DNA from: Ciona savignyi
Lineage: Eukaryota; Chordata; Ascidiacea; Phlebobranchia; Cionidae
Direction of reading: 5' to 3'
Length of the DNA stretch: 64,000 nucleotides
Assembly (NCBI GenBank): GCA_000149265.1
Contig: CH003313.1
Span: 2,579,314 to 2,643,313, forward strand
This document shows positions 9,864 to 22,747 of the stretch, in pieces (the first letter of the stretch is position 1; each line of letters starts with the position of its first letter). The position numbers and the translations under genes are program-made. The notes below the pieces were generated by a model that was not told the origin of the DNA, ran no database searches, and saw only the letters and a program-made list of their open reading frames with translations.

Positions 9864-12800
9864 TTAGCTCAGGAATTTGGGGTTTCTATGTACAAATCCC
9901 CCATGGCCAAAGGAGGAACACAACATACTTGTGGTGCTTGAGAATATAGAGTTGCTGGTGCTCCAAGGGTCGGAGCTCAAAGACGGGGTTCGCATGCTCG
10001 TGACCCCTGATGTGCTGGCCCCGCTCCACAGTGATGCGGCGTCAGTTGTGGGTGAGAAGGGGCTCCAGGGTAGGAAATCAGTGGGGGATTCCCGTGCTGG
10101 CACAGTAGGCAAGGACGGAGCTAAGGATAAATTAAAATGATCGAATGCTGTGGGATAGGAATAAAAAAACCAAGGGGGTTAGTACACGGACAATCATCAG
10201 ATCACCTCGCGCCCACCGTCGGATTACCGGAGCTATTGCAGTACGTGTATGATTCAGAAGACCTTTAAAACCTTATCAACGAATGTTATGTAGTCAGTTC
10301 TCGTCAATTAATAAAAAAATCTTTAAGATTAAGTGAAATAACTATTAACGTACTGCAATAGCTATGGACTTACTTGTTGCAGGCCAGCTATGTTCGATTT
10401 GGGACGGTGGTGGCGTCGGTTGTTTCCATGTCACCGGGCCACCAGAGGAGCCAGAGAGAAACTTCTCCTTTCCTTGTTGAAGAAATATTTGCTTCATTGT
10501 GTCAAGCTCACCGACACCTAGTGGATAAAGTTTAAATAAGTTTTTGGCCGTTTATCGAGAAACGTTTTTGAAGTTTAAATTAGCAATGCCGAAAAGAACT
10601 TTTGAATTACCAATACTAAAACGACACCGATATTATAACATTATTTTTCTCACCGATAAATAGATTCCGGATCTCTGGGTGCACAGAATTTGCGAAAACC
10701 TCTCGGAAACCCCGTAGAAATGAGAGCGCGAGGTCATATCTCTGCTTCCACAGCAGTTCAAATAGCTCGGAGACACAAGTGTATGCGTGTTCGGCGCTAT
10801 CCTTGTCCAAACCTGTGGAGTTGAATGTGGTTACTATGCTCTTTGGGCTGACATAATGATTATTTCAACAGTTTTTTTTAACAAAATTTCTACCCAATTT
10901 GAAAGCTTACGCTCTCCAATCCTATCAAATAAATATTTTTGTATCAGTTATTTTATCAGTTTTCACACAAAATTTCCAACTAATTTGAATTTGAAAGCTT
11001 TTGTTCTCCGCACACATGTTGAAAGTTAACTTAAATAGTTCGCATGTGTTTTTACAGGTAAAACGAGAAGATAAAAAATAATTTTACCGAAAAATCCACA
11101 GAAAAAGTCCTTACCAGCAGGAGACATGTCGGATGCTGGAACGTATCCGTTATGGATGAGACTGAGCAGCCGCTGCTCTGCGGACTTCCACATCCGGAGG
11201 AGATTCTCAATGATCATCTGCTGCTGGCTGCTCACACCAGGAGGCGACGTGGAGGTGGAGTCGGAGCGCGACGGCAACTTGGGGTTGATGAAGCCCCGGG
11301 TGACCGAGCCGGGGTTGCTGAACTCGCGGGTAATCCCCGGGGGTGCGGCACGGCCGTCACGACCCAATGCAAACGAGTCGAGGGGGTTTGTGGGCGATTT
11401 GCTTCCCCAGTGACTCATTCCACCTGTTCAAATCAATTCAGTGTAAACTTACTAGGGCTGATACTTGTAAAACTACTTAATTTGGAAAAAGTAATCGGAA
11501 ATATTCGACATAACACACTAATATAACATAAGTATGGTTTATAAAAAATTGTAAAAAGTAATTTGAAAAATAAAGTATAAAAGTCATGTACATATTCATT
11601 GTGGTACCTGCATTGATAGAGGTTCCCCATGCATTTGGGACGTGACTAATCGAAGCAGACGCTTGCTCGTTCGATTGTGGTCTTGCTCCCCATGTGCCAA
11701 AGCTTGCCAAGTTCTTGTTCTCCTGGCCAGACAGCTTGCGTTCCATAGTGGCAGCTGGAAACGATGTTACTACTGTTTATATGGATTGAAACTGCTGTGT
11801 ATATGAAAGGCCACTATACATCACATATATGATGTTTACATAAGAGCCCTCAATTGGAGTTTTGGATTGAATGATAAACAACAAATTGACACTGGAAATA
11901 ACATACGTAAGTCTACATCTTTTGGCCAAACATAATAATTATGGGTTGCTCTGCCATTTAATAAACAGTCGTCCTTTAAGTTTAGTAAAAAGCGAATTTT
12001 TAACTTTAATAAAATGCAGTTTTTAAACAGAATAAAAACAATTTTTTTAATTTAGTAAAAAATTAGTCTTTTGACGAGACAACACAACGATACCTTGTAG
12101 CTTCTGCCAAGCTAGTCGTTCAGGGTAGGAAGATGAGTTGAAACCTCGTGTGGCTTCAAAGCCGTTGACGGTTTGCTTCCATGGCATGGTGAGCAAGTTG
12201 TCAGTGCCACTGTCACCCCATCCTTGGACTGTGGCAGGAAAATTATATTTGGATCAAGATGGTAAATGATTCAAGATAAAGATTAAAAGAAAGCTTATTG
12301 GCACTGTATGATGGTGTAGTTTAGGGATCGGCAACCTTTTACACTCAAATACCCATTTTAATGAATATTTCACAAAATAAAAATCACTGAGAGCTGCAAA
12401 ACTAATATTATTTTCGCAATAAAAGGAAAACAACACTGTGTGAGATAAAGACGCGAGTGTTTTTTTGTTTGTTTCACTTACGACTGGGTATTAAACTTAT
12501 TAATTACTTGCTACAGTAGCAAAAAAATTAATAAAAGAGTCATGTCACAAGGACAAAAAAGAAACGCATAAGGCTCCGGAATCGCAGGTTGTCGACCCCT
12601 GGTGCAGTTGAAACTTACAGTTGGGAGGTGGCATGGCTGCTTGCGTGAAGGTGGAGGCATCACTTTCACTGAACCCTCTCGCGAACGCTGGGTTACTCTG
12701 GAGTCGAGTTTGGTCAAACATCTAAGTTAATACAAGTATTAAACTATAAAATAAGCAGTAAGATTGAATAATATTTGGTTGTCTGCTTTTATGGGGAATA

Positions 12801-15800
12801 TAGTAATATTGTAATGGGTTTTAAATAATATTTTGTCCTTTTATATGAAATACAGTAATATCACATACATGTTTGATTGTTTGCCCAACAAGATGATTTT
12901 CACATATTTTACATGGTTGATCTAAGTATTTATTTTACATTTCATATAAGCAGATTTCATAGTTATATAAGCCAAGACAGCAAGCAGCTGAGTAGCTCAC
13001 CGCGTGTTTTTGTGCCAAGGTGGTTGATCTGAACATCAAACTGCCATTTCTCATCTCCTCCAGTTCTTGCTCTGTTGGGAGGGAATTCCATTTTAATGAT
13101 AAATCCGCCATAACGACACGACTTTATTACATTTTTAACTATGCTCGCATGGAAGTGGGTTTAAAGAATTTTCCGTTGGGAGTTGCATAAAAACACAACC
13201 TGCTGTACAGGGTGATAAATATGTATAGTTATGTAAAGTTTTGCATGACTATCTAGTTGTTGATTGATAGAAATTGCTGGCTTTTGAAATAAACAATAAA
13301 AAATAAAATTTCATTTTATTACACTCTCATTGGATTGTATTCGAAGAATTTGCCAGTTCAATTAAAGTTCAATATGCATAACACTCGTTATAAACACAGA
13401 ATTGCCAGCTGCAGATTTAATTAAAGTTCTCTTTAAATTTATAATTAAACTTAGTCATTGTTATGTAATTTGAAAACAGCCGCAGAAGAGGAAAAAAAGG
13501 GTATCATAGTAACAGTGAGGCACCCAGCAACTGGTTGAAACAAAGGCAGTTCAGTGAAATTACATTCAAACCACATTCACAGTATACATAGCAGCGCACA
13601 TAATAAAACTTGTCTTCCCCCCAGGGGAAAACTCTGACAATTCTTTAAATTGGCCACAATCCAGCACTGTAGAGTGGTCAGTGCATCCACTCTAGCATAT
13701 CATAAGCAACAATCAATACTTAAGCTGGAGGAACTAATTTGAGGTAAACATTACGGCACAGAGAATGCTCACACAAATGTAATATTAAAACATGAAAAAC
13801 TTAAAGGTTAAAAACTTGCAACAAGAAGTAATTTAAATTTTGAAATTGTTTTTCACATTCAAAAACATAAATTTGATGTTCTCTAATTAAATAATAGAGA
13901 AAGTTAGATGTGTGGCTGCATGACATGACCTAATTGCAATGGTAGAGAAGGACCTACTTGATGTTTGAGTGCACAACATATTTATCAAAGCAATACTAGT
14001 AATATAGAAGTTCTACACTAATTTACAGTAACATAATATCTATATCCATGTTATAATAATGTTTAACACTGATGTTCTGCGAATCAAATAAGGTCCAATA
14101 CAACCAACTTTATCATGTAAACAGCGATTACAGGTTTCACTAAAGAGCACTGTTAAGAGAATTCAAAATGTTAGCAGATGAGATAAGCTCTCAGTACATA
14201 GTACCGAGCCGAATCTATACAGTTGGCAAATAAGTTTGTTAGCATACCAAACATTATTGAGCCTTTCAGTGGTCAGATAAAAGCGACGTTAACATGACAC
14301 TGCGAGACAGGAAATAAGCTTTTGTGCAACGAGGTGACAACAATAGCTGTGAGTCGACTGCTCGGATGTGTATTTTGATATTCAATCGACTTGTACGTGC
14401 TATTGTGTCTATACTGTGTGTTTGATGGGAAAAACAACCGAAAATGCAGTTCGTAAAAATTGCCACCAGTCGCTTGGTTTAGTGTGGTTTTACAAAATCC
14501 AAAGATGTTGTAACGCTTTAGACACATTATTAAATTAAGTGAAAATGCGGTTCAGTTTAACTACACTCAGCTAACAAAATTTTAAGAAAAGCTATATTTT
14601 ATCGAAATTGAATCAGTTTTCTTTGAAATTTTGCAGCAGTTTAAAACGAAACTGGTCACAGGCAGTTTAAACTGGAATTGCCTGGTCAACTCACGTCATA
14701 GAAGTAAACAAATGCAGAAATAGAAGCACAAATGTTGATGTAGGAAGTGATACATTTCCTGCCCACACTGCCGTCACACCGCACCACACAAACACTGCTT
14801 TCACCACCCACTCATACATGTCCAACTATACACAACCACACATATCCACAACTCAACTACATGAAATGCTGCAAGTTGCAACTGATGCGAACAGGATAAA
14901 CTTAAGTTTATCATACAAAATGCATCAAAGATTAAATTAAAGTCAAACAGTAAGCAAATTACTGCCAAGTTACAAAATAGTCTAATATTGTCATCCAAAC
15001 TTTAAGTGATTTTATAAAAATTGCAAGCTTTGCTTTATGCTGTTAAGCTTATTCTGATATTACAAGAACTTTAAAACAGTTACATTTAAATTAACGCATT
15101 GTTTTAATAAACACAAAATGGGTTTGGAATAAATAAATAAATTTAAAAAATCAGTCTTCATGTTATGTTGCATTCTTGCATATGCAAGTATATCAAGTAT
15201 CCACGTATTTGTCGGCTACCTTAGATACTTCACATTTATGCAATATGTTTAACTTTAAAGTTATCCAGCTGCTAAGAGCCATGCCTAACTGATGACTAAC
15301 AATGAGAAAATCCAACGTACCTCTGGCCATCTGCACCGCAGCTGAGATTTCTGCGTATCGCAGCTTCATGGCTTGCGCTGGGCCTCCAATGGGGGGGTAG
15401 CACGTGGAGTCTTTCGTGAGACCTTGGTTGATAATACCGTTTGCGACAGCCGAGTTCAAAGAAGTGGGATAGGATGACAATGCAGGGTTGGTGAGGTCCC
15501 CAAACCCATCAGCTGGAAAATTAAATTGGGGTATTTTAGCAAATCTGGAAAAACACATCATTTTTTTCATCAGCTCGAAATTGATATTTGGTAATTTTGT
15601 GACACTGCAAAACTCAATTTTTAAAAAAATATTTATTTTGCTTTCAAACTAACGTTATTTTTTGTTTTTAAATTCCATTATTTTTTATTTTCAAATTCTA
15701 TTTTTTTTAGTTTTCAAATTCACATCAATGCAGTTGTGTCTCTGACATAACCGGTTGCTTTGATGAACATAAGGCAAGTACTCACCTTTAATTGGTTGCA

Positions 15801-18800
15801 GCTGTGCAACATTGGGCAGTGCTTGGCCAGGAACGTAATCCCCGAACACCCCAAGTCGTGCAATGTCGTTTTTGGACGGCGGTGGCTTGATTGCTTCTGG
15901 AGGAAGCTCTCCTGGGAATGTGAGACTTTTGTTATGATCAGGACTAACAGTTTTAGCAGACGCTGTATAAACTGGGCCTACTGTTTCATGGCCAAATCCT
16001 GGTTTAAAATATAGGTACGTTGACTTTAGAGCAGACACTGTAAAAAATAAATAACTGCATCATGGCCATATGGTTTCAAACGTATGTGTGTTAATTTATA
16101 TCTGACAGTTAAACAGCTGCAGAACTATTAGTTTAGTACTGCAGCTACTCTGTCATGAATAGACACTGTACAAACTGGCCTACTGTTTCATGGCCAAATT
16201 GAGGGTAAGAAACTTATGTGGGTTAATTTAAATCTGACAGTTAAAACAGACACTATATAAACTAAATTGTCTGTTGCATGGTCAAACCCTAAAACGTGAT
16301 GCATTTTAACCCACCTCTAAATACCTTCCCCATTTCACCCATGGGACCAATTGGAGGGTAACATTCGTAGTTATTCGGCTTTTTGTCACCTTCCTTGTCA
16401 CCATTAGCTGCAAAAATAAATGAGAAGCTGAATTAAATAAAGTAACTGGGGTTGGGGAGTGATATCGGAAAAGTTGAAAGTCTCGCACTTGCAAATTATG
16501 GCAAGTACTTTAATTTGAAAACAAAAAAATAACAGGAATTTAAAAGAAAAAAAAAACATTTTAAAAAAAACTTGAGTTTTTCCACCCATACTCACTTATT
16601 TGGGTTGTCGGGGCGTGTTGTTGGGGAGTTGTCACAGGTGGAGCAGTGGTGGCAGGGGTGGGTATCGGGGCCACCTTCACCACATGGTTCTGGTTGGTGG
16701 GTGGGGTGGGGTTGTTGCGTTCTGGGACCGGAGCTGGGGCTGGTGGGGGCTTCTCAGTCTGCTTTTTCAGCAGCGAGAATGGGAAGGATGGCTTTGGGAC
16801 ATCATCTGTTGGCATTTGGGAGATGTTAGAACCAAATAAGTTTTCAATACAGCAGGGTCAAGTGAAAGATCCTTTTATTCTAAATTCAAGCAGAATATCA
16901 AAAGCAAGGGAAGAAAATAAAATTGTACATACAACTTTATTAGTTAATAATCACTACTCGACAGTGACGTTAATTTCTTTTAAGTCCTGTACAAAAATGT
17001 TGCTTATTATCCTACCTGGCATGGCAGAGATTTTGTCAGTTTTCAGGACTTGTTCAAGAACGGCCACCCAGTCTGCGTAACTCTGTATCTTGCTGGCATC
17101 AATGTCGAAGAAGCAAGCAACAGCATCCAGGTATTGTGTGGCTGTGAAAATCGTCAATTCAAGATTGATTCTTTTTTTTATGATACTAAGCAAAACATGC
17201 CAGCCAATCCGGATAATTTTTTTATTATCCAGTAATTTTCAGTTAAATGATTAATCTTTATAAAACTGAATTTTTAATACGGTAATTGGAAAAAGAAATT
17301 AACAAAAACTTTTTTTTACTTTTTGTGTAAAATTGACAAATAAAAAAAAGCCAAAAAATGAATCAATAATTTAGTTGCAATATAGTTACAAAAAAAGATC
17401 AAACCTGTCAAGTTCATGACTTCGCTGACAGCGATTTGGAAGAGTGGTTTGTCCTCTAGGTGGTGTTGAAAGCATGAGAGTCTTGCTTCACTCAAACTGA
17501 GGTAAATCAACCCTCGCCCACTAACGTGGATGTACGACTCCTTTACCATGCCTGTAGGGGTGCATTTTTGCTTCAAAGCAAGTATTATAAACAAAAAGTA
17601 TGTATGTAGGATCCAAAAAAGCGAATAACAACTAAAATCGAAAAACTTACAACTGTCATAGCAATATTTTGTATAAATAATTTTGTATAAAAAAAATTTG
17701 TATTTTTTGTATATAAAAATACATGTTGGAAAAAGATCAAGAGAGAATATGACAAAAACCAAACGAAAATTCAGAACAGCCATAGCATTATTGACTTAAC
17801 TTTATAATCGGGAGAGATTCAACACACAATGACTGCCAAAATTAACCAAGAACACACAAGAAGCCTTGATTCAATACTGGTATTGTATTTTAATATTCAA
17901 ACAATGAGTTTGGAAACAATGAATAGGAGGAGGTATAGTTTCAAAAATACTCTGTCAGACAGGAAAAAACAAATTAGCAGACAGGAATTTAGCTGACAGT
18001 TGCTTCAGAACTAATCCCCTATGTAATATGGCAAACTCAACCGCCTAGTTAAAATGATATCTTGGTTGATCTGCTAATTTTTGAAACCCCTTTTAGTTTG
18101 AACTAACCTGACCTTTTTGGTCCTAATATTTATATAAAGTTAATTATTGGAGAAGCCTACACACATTGGAGAAGCCTACATTTGACCAAAAAATCAATTT
18201 CAGTCAATGTTCGTAATTAAACCGCCATGCTTGAACCAACAGAGCCCACTTATAACAGATTGGACATGGATAATAAATTTACCGCAGTTTAGTATCTTTG
18301 CCACATTAACATCGATCATGGTGGGGTACTTCCTCTTGAGCAGGTTGTACTTGGTATACAACACCAGGCTCACCCAGTCCATCACCGTCTCCATATTCTC
18401 GTGTTGAAGATAGGTGAACGCAACTGTGTTTCCATCTGATGGGACAAAAAATCCAATATCCCTTCAAAATTTTCAACTAGCGTTTTTGTTTTTTTTTTTA
18501 GAGAAATTAATTGGCAAAAATAAGAAACAATCCAATAACCTTAAAATTTGCAACAAACAGAAATGATTATATGTATATATCCTTTAAATTTATAAAAATA
18601 AAAAACAATTCTAATAACCCTTAAAATTTGTGACGAGCAGTTTCTTTTTATTTTGATAGAATTTAAATTCTATGTAAATATACAAGGTAACGTACCATTG
18701 TTAATCCTGTATGTGAGCTGGACACCATTTTCGTGACCGATACGTTTTGAATTAACTACAATAGTTTCCACGCATTCAACAGGAACCTCCTCATTTCGTA

Positions 18801-20182
18801 TGTCAGATGTCAAATAGAGAGTATCGTTTTGCAGCACTACGCAGCACGGGTAATTTCCTGTGAACCATCATATAAAGCAAACTGTCAGCCAAATTAATTA
18901 TATACAGGTTTTGAACACAACTATGATAGAAATATGGACGAATAATAAATAATATCGGTCAAAAATGTTGCACAAACTCCAAATATGCTTGAAAAAAACA
19001 AAATCATATCGAAAACACACATTACATACTATAATGCTGTATCAAAGCAACTCACCTTTGGGGTTCGGGCGTATAAATTGAATCCCAATAAATTGCTTCT
19101 TTGCAGCAATCTTTGGGTTTTCCGCTGCATCGCCTGCGTTTCCACTGTACTTGCATTTAATCCAGTACTCCTGCAGAACACAAAGTTGTAAAAATACCCA
19201 AATGCACGACCACAAGAGCCACTAACCTTTAGTTTAATGCCGTCGTTCCCGGAGGGCCTGTACTGCCACACAGGAGAATTGGCAAGCAATCGGATATTTG
19301 TACGTTTGTTTCCATTCGCTCGGATTTGAGCGATATCTTTATCCTCCCACAGTTGGGGAATTTGAGTCGACAGAATTCCTAAGAATGATCAATAAGGTGA
19401 TGGGGGAGGATAAAAAAAATATTTCAAAAAAAAACAAAAAAACAAAGCTATGGTAAAAGTGATGGGTAGAATAAAAAATACTTAAAAAATACTTAAAAAA
19501 TAAAAACTAAAACTATGGCATACCCTCGCATTACAAAACAATATAAACATTTCAGTAATTTTAGGTTTAAAACTAACACAGCAAACATGCTGGGAAATTT
19601 TTCATTAGTACTGCAGCTGTTTAAGCAGTTATTAAATCTGGGAGAACAGTCACACTCGGTTGATGGGTTTTAGTAGTGATAACTGGGTGCACAATATTTT
19701 AAAGTCACATCGTTATCCAAATATCCAAAATACTGTATTTTAATAAACATTGTATTTCTATTAATTAAACACCCAATTATAAGAATAGGCCTACTGTATT
19801 TCTATAAACATTACTTAAGAATCGAAACTTAGTCAAAGGATATGGTTTGCCATCACAGGGTTTTTAAAATATAAAACGCGATAATAAACAGTACCGGTAT
19901 ACAGCCCAATGTACCTTTTAAGGAAATGTCAGTAGTTGAACTGTTTGGCTCGGAAGCGGCATAATGGTTCTCGTGCTCAATGTGGACGAGTTTGCAATCG
20001 TCGCACACAAGAATTCCGTACGACAGAACTGCCCATGCGTTGTCGGTGGCTAATGCTGCGCCGCAGTCAGCACAAACATCATTGCCGGGCTCCTTCAGCA
20101 GCTCGAGGATTGCAGCTGCTTTGGAAGAATCCATTCTTGCGATGGGCATTTTTAAGTTTGGTGGGTACTCCGACCTTAGCAT
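9864..20182 (-). CDS. ADAP/centaurin-alpha-like protein with degenerate ArfGAP domain, PH-like regions and a long unusual tail (19 exons, 1,064 aa)
   Basis: Exons, all with GT-AG borders and matching phases: 19915-20182, 19227-19378, 19056-19170, 18696-18857, 18283-18435, 17405-17551, 17016-17141, 16596-16805, 16315-16407, 15786-16037, 15321-15512, 13001-13071, 12619-12721, 12094-12228, 11608-11754, 11115-11423, 10654-10812, 10374-10517, 9864-10120 (stop 9,864-9,866). Residues ~20-140 resemble the ADAP ArfGAP region: CADC...CDDC, then WEDKDIAQIRANGN and VWQYRP..., EYWIKCKY. Residues ~175-285 match the first PH of ADAP (KRIGHENGVQLTY, ETVMDWVSLV). Residues ~285-370 match the second PH (MVKESYIHVSG..., SYADWVAVLEQV). 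The zinc finger is CX2CX19CX2C (Cys37, 40, 60, 63) instead of CX2CX16CX2C. The usual arginine of the C-x-G-I-H-R motif is Ile (CKLVHI), so GAP activity is doubtful. Residues 375-1064 are Pro/Ser/Asn-rich with a predicted-helical stretch (about 850-955) and two SDPWS/LPWSP motifs; I do not recognise this tail. Start codon: Met1 (20,182), Met12 (20,149) or Met17 (20,134, best Kozak context). Confidence 0.85.
10152..10262 (-). mobile_element. SINE-1 copy 5, truncated, in last intron of the ADAP-like gene
   Basis: The tail and first half of the body (reversed) are present: GGGATAGGAATAAAAAAACC, then GGGGTTAGTACACGGACAATC. It lies 31 bp upstream (gene sense) of the 3' splice site of the last exon (10,120). 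Confidence 0.8.
12322..12601 (+). mobile_element. hAT-type MITE, family hAT-3
   Basis: Ends TAGGGATCGGCAACCT and (reverse complement) CAGGGGTCGACAACCT form an imperfect inverted repeat. Flanking 8-bp duplication gtgtagtt (12,314-12,321) / gtgcagtt (12,602-12,609), 7 of 8 identical. No coding capacity. It sits in an intron of the ADAP-like gene, its target duplication ending 8 bp from the 5' splice site at 12,618. Confidence 0.85.
15943..16291 (-). repeat. Local tandem repeat overlapping coding exon 10 of the ADAP-like gene
   Basis: A segment reading (minus sense) TTTGGCCATGAAACAGTAGG...TACAGYGTCTGCT...AACTGTCAG recurs about four times: roughly 16,238-16,291, 16,161-16,245, 16,023-16,124 and 15,943-16,002. 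The last copy is coding sequence; the others lie in the upstream intron and are diverged. Each copy carries an ACAG|YGTCT sequence. The copy at 16,038 is used here as the exon's 3' splice site and the one at 15,963 lies in phase 75 nt downstream. Confidence 0.75.
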
Positions 20183-22747
20183 TTTTATGCTTTTTTTAGT
20201 TAGTTTTTGAAAATATAAGCACCAAATACGAACACAGTGCTATTACGTGGCAAGTGTCAGCAATTACTGGTAAAAACCAGTTTGAATGACGACAGTTTTT
20301 GTTCAATCTCAAGCTTGTACCTTCTTTGAAGAGATCACACTGGCGTAGCTAGCTACTCAGATAATTGTCAATGCACTCAATAATAATTAACACAGTTCGG
20401 TCATTGCATGTTCAAAACACAAATAAGGCGTATATAGTACAAAAAGGAATTTGTTTTCATGCATGTGCTACTTTTAAAGACAACAGTGTTTTTTTTTACA
20501 ATCTTGACCAATGTTACATAGTACCTACACGTTAAGCGATGGTAACATGTACCCTGAGTGGAAACTCAATAAAAGCAATGGATTCTAAATAAGGTGTATC
20601 AAGAAGAATGACAGCATGATAGAAAAACATAAAATATGAGAAATAAATGTCATATGCTGGGGAAGATGAAACTACAGGAAACACTGCACTTCCCTAACAA
20701 TAAAACAAGCGGAAAGTAAGCGAGCAAATGCGATAACTTGGCAGCAATATAAACCACAGTGTTGGAGAATAGAGGGTAGCTTAAAATACAGAAATATGAA
20801 AACCGTACATATCAGTTACACTAGTGAATAATAAGAATAAAACACAAGATGAAAATTTTTGCTTCAAAAAGCAAACAGGGGCGATGTCGCCAAAGGATGC
20901 ACAGGCTGGAACAGAAGCAAGTGCAAACTGACAGTCCGGAAGGGCACTATTGCATCTGTGCCCTTGGCTGATATATGTTCAACTAAACGTGAAGAAAAGA
21001 TGAATGAACACAAATCCTCAATTGGAATCTTGAACAATAAGAATTGGACCCAAGACAATTGATCTTTGAGTACAGCTTGAAAATGCAATAATGCCTTCAA
21101 AATTCACACAATATCAGAGCAAACTATTGCTGTAGAAATAACTAAAATGAATTTTCGATCAATTCACCGGGCATAAGTAGGCTAACAGTAACCTAAACAA
21201 GCTTCACTTAAAAGCTAAAACTGTTCTGACTTGAGCTAACGGTACTAAAATTTACATAAATAATTTTAAAAAGATTTTTTAACATAAAACAAATGCTTGA
21301 TTACATAAAAAGAATGTTTCTTGTAGAAAAACAGCAATTGTAAGTGGCGAAATATTGATGAATCCGCCATTATGAGCAAACTAACACTTCGAAAAACTTG
21401 AGAACAGTTAATGCTAAACATGACGCACGATAAACAGTTTGTCGCAAAAGTGGCTGCTGTTCGAAACTGCAAAAAATCTCAGAAAGCTCTGTTGCTTCGA
21501 CTGGTATAATGGTTGCCCAAGTTGGTTGCAATGAACAAGCGAATGTGATTGGTACGCCCAAAATATGACGTCACATAGAGGGGCACCTAGCGACAGACGT
21601 TGACTACGTGCTCGTTGGTTGTCTAGTCACGTGGTTTACAGGACAACAGAATCATTTGTTTCTCTTTTAAGAACGCGCGCGACGCGGGTTGCTATTCTCT
21701 TCGTTTCTCTGCTGTGAATTGAGCTATTTTACCAAAGTATCTTTTGTATCGTTTAAATATTCCGAAGCTGCGTGCCAAGAAGGATTTGACGCGTGAAAAG
21801 TTAACCGCGTGTTCTCCTTGGCGTGCCTGACAAACAATTATATGCGCTGCAAACTAACTCTTCCCATTAGCAACTGTTGATTAATTTTACAATTTCTTGC
21901 ACGATTATTCCCCACGTTTATTTATGCTGCTAACTGCTGTTCTACATAGGCCTATAAATAGCAAAATTAATAATTAGGCTAAAATAGGATCGACTACCTT
22001 TGAGTTGTTAAGGCATCTAACGCGCTTTATGGTATTATGTTACAGCCTACTTCGTGATTAAAATAATAAACATCTAGTAGCGGCCAACAAAAACTAATAC
22101 GCTACACATACATTTATGCAATACTAGTACATATTGATACAGGCAAACATTCGCTTAGTTTATTGCTGCCTACAGTAAAGTGATTTGCCCGGGTGTTAGT
22201 TTATAAGGAGCACTTACTACGAGCCGCTTTTGTATTTATATCTATGCCCACTTCCGAACTCTTGACTGCTGTTTCAATACAAATTTATGCTGAGTAAAAT
22301 TGATTTCAAATCCTCCAAGTACTTTAAACATCACTACATTTACTGTATAAGCGATTGCTTTATATATATATTAATTCAAACGAAGCCTTTTATGTGTTAA
22401 TATCAGTTACAACAAAAAACGACCATACCATTTGGTAATTACCCGCTGCCTTTCGCTAAGATTTATAAATAACTATTTATATCTTAGTGTGAACCAATGA
22501 CAATGCTGAACCAGTGACTCATCTTTTTTATGGAATATCGATCTACTTGCAACATAAAGCGCAATATATGAATGAACGATTTCAAAATGTGTTGTTGTTC
22601 CTGTTTACGCAATTCGCACATTCCTGTATGTGTTAACATACACAGTGTAAAATCATATACAATACGGTGCAGGGACTACGTCGTATTTTACTTACAACTG
22701 AGCCTAGCCTCTCTATGGGCGAAAAAACATGAAAGTACAGTTTGCGA
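20183..22747. other. Intergenic region between the ADAP-like 5' end and the HCN 3' end
   Basis: No exon could be supported here. It should contain the ADAP-like promoter and 5' UTR (higher coordinates than 20,182) and the HCN 3' UTR (below 22,748). A compact promoter-like cluster lies at 21,548-21,690. The remainder is AT-rich unique-looking sequence. Confidence 0.6.
21548..21690 (-). promoter_or_regulatory. Promoter-like cluster: CCAAT box, palindromic CRE, E-box, CpG-rich tract
   Basis: Plus-strand positions: ATTGG (inverted CCAAT) 21,548-21,552; TGACGTCA (full CRE palindrome) 21,566-21,573; CACGTG E-box 21,628-21,633; GCGCGCGACGCGGG from about 21,674. It is about 1.4 kb upstream of the ADAP-like start. 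The motifs are seen; promoter function is inferred. Confidence 0.5.

Noticed and set aside
10336..10374. Stop codon by read-through of exon 18 of the ADAP-like gene (…TSKSIAIAVR)
   Set aside because: A strong gtaagt donor at 10,373 and an in-phase acceptor at 10,121 with a pyrimidine tract favour splicing to the last exon; an intron-retained isoform remains possible.
16600..17080. Plus-strand Gly/Trp-rich ORFs
   Set aside because: Antisense shadows of the proline-rich exon 8 of the ADAP-like gene (16,596-16,805).
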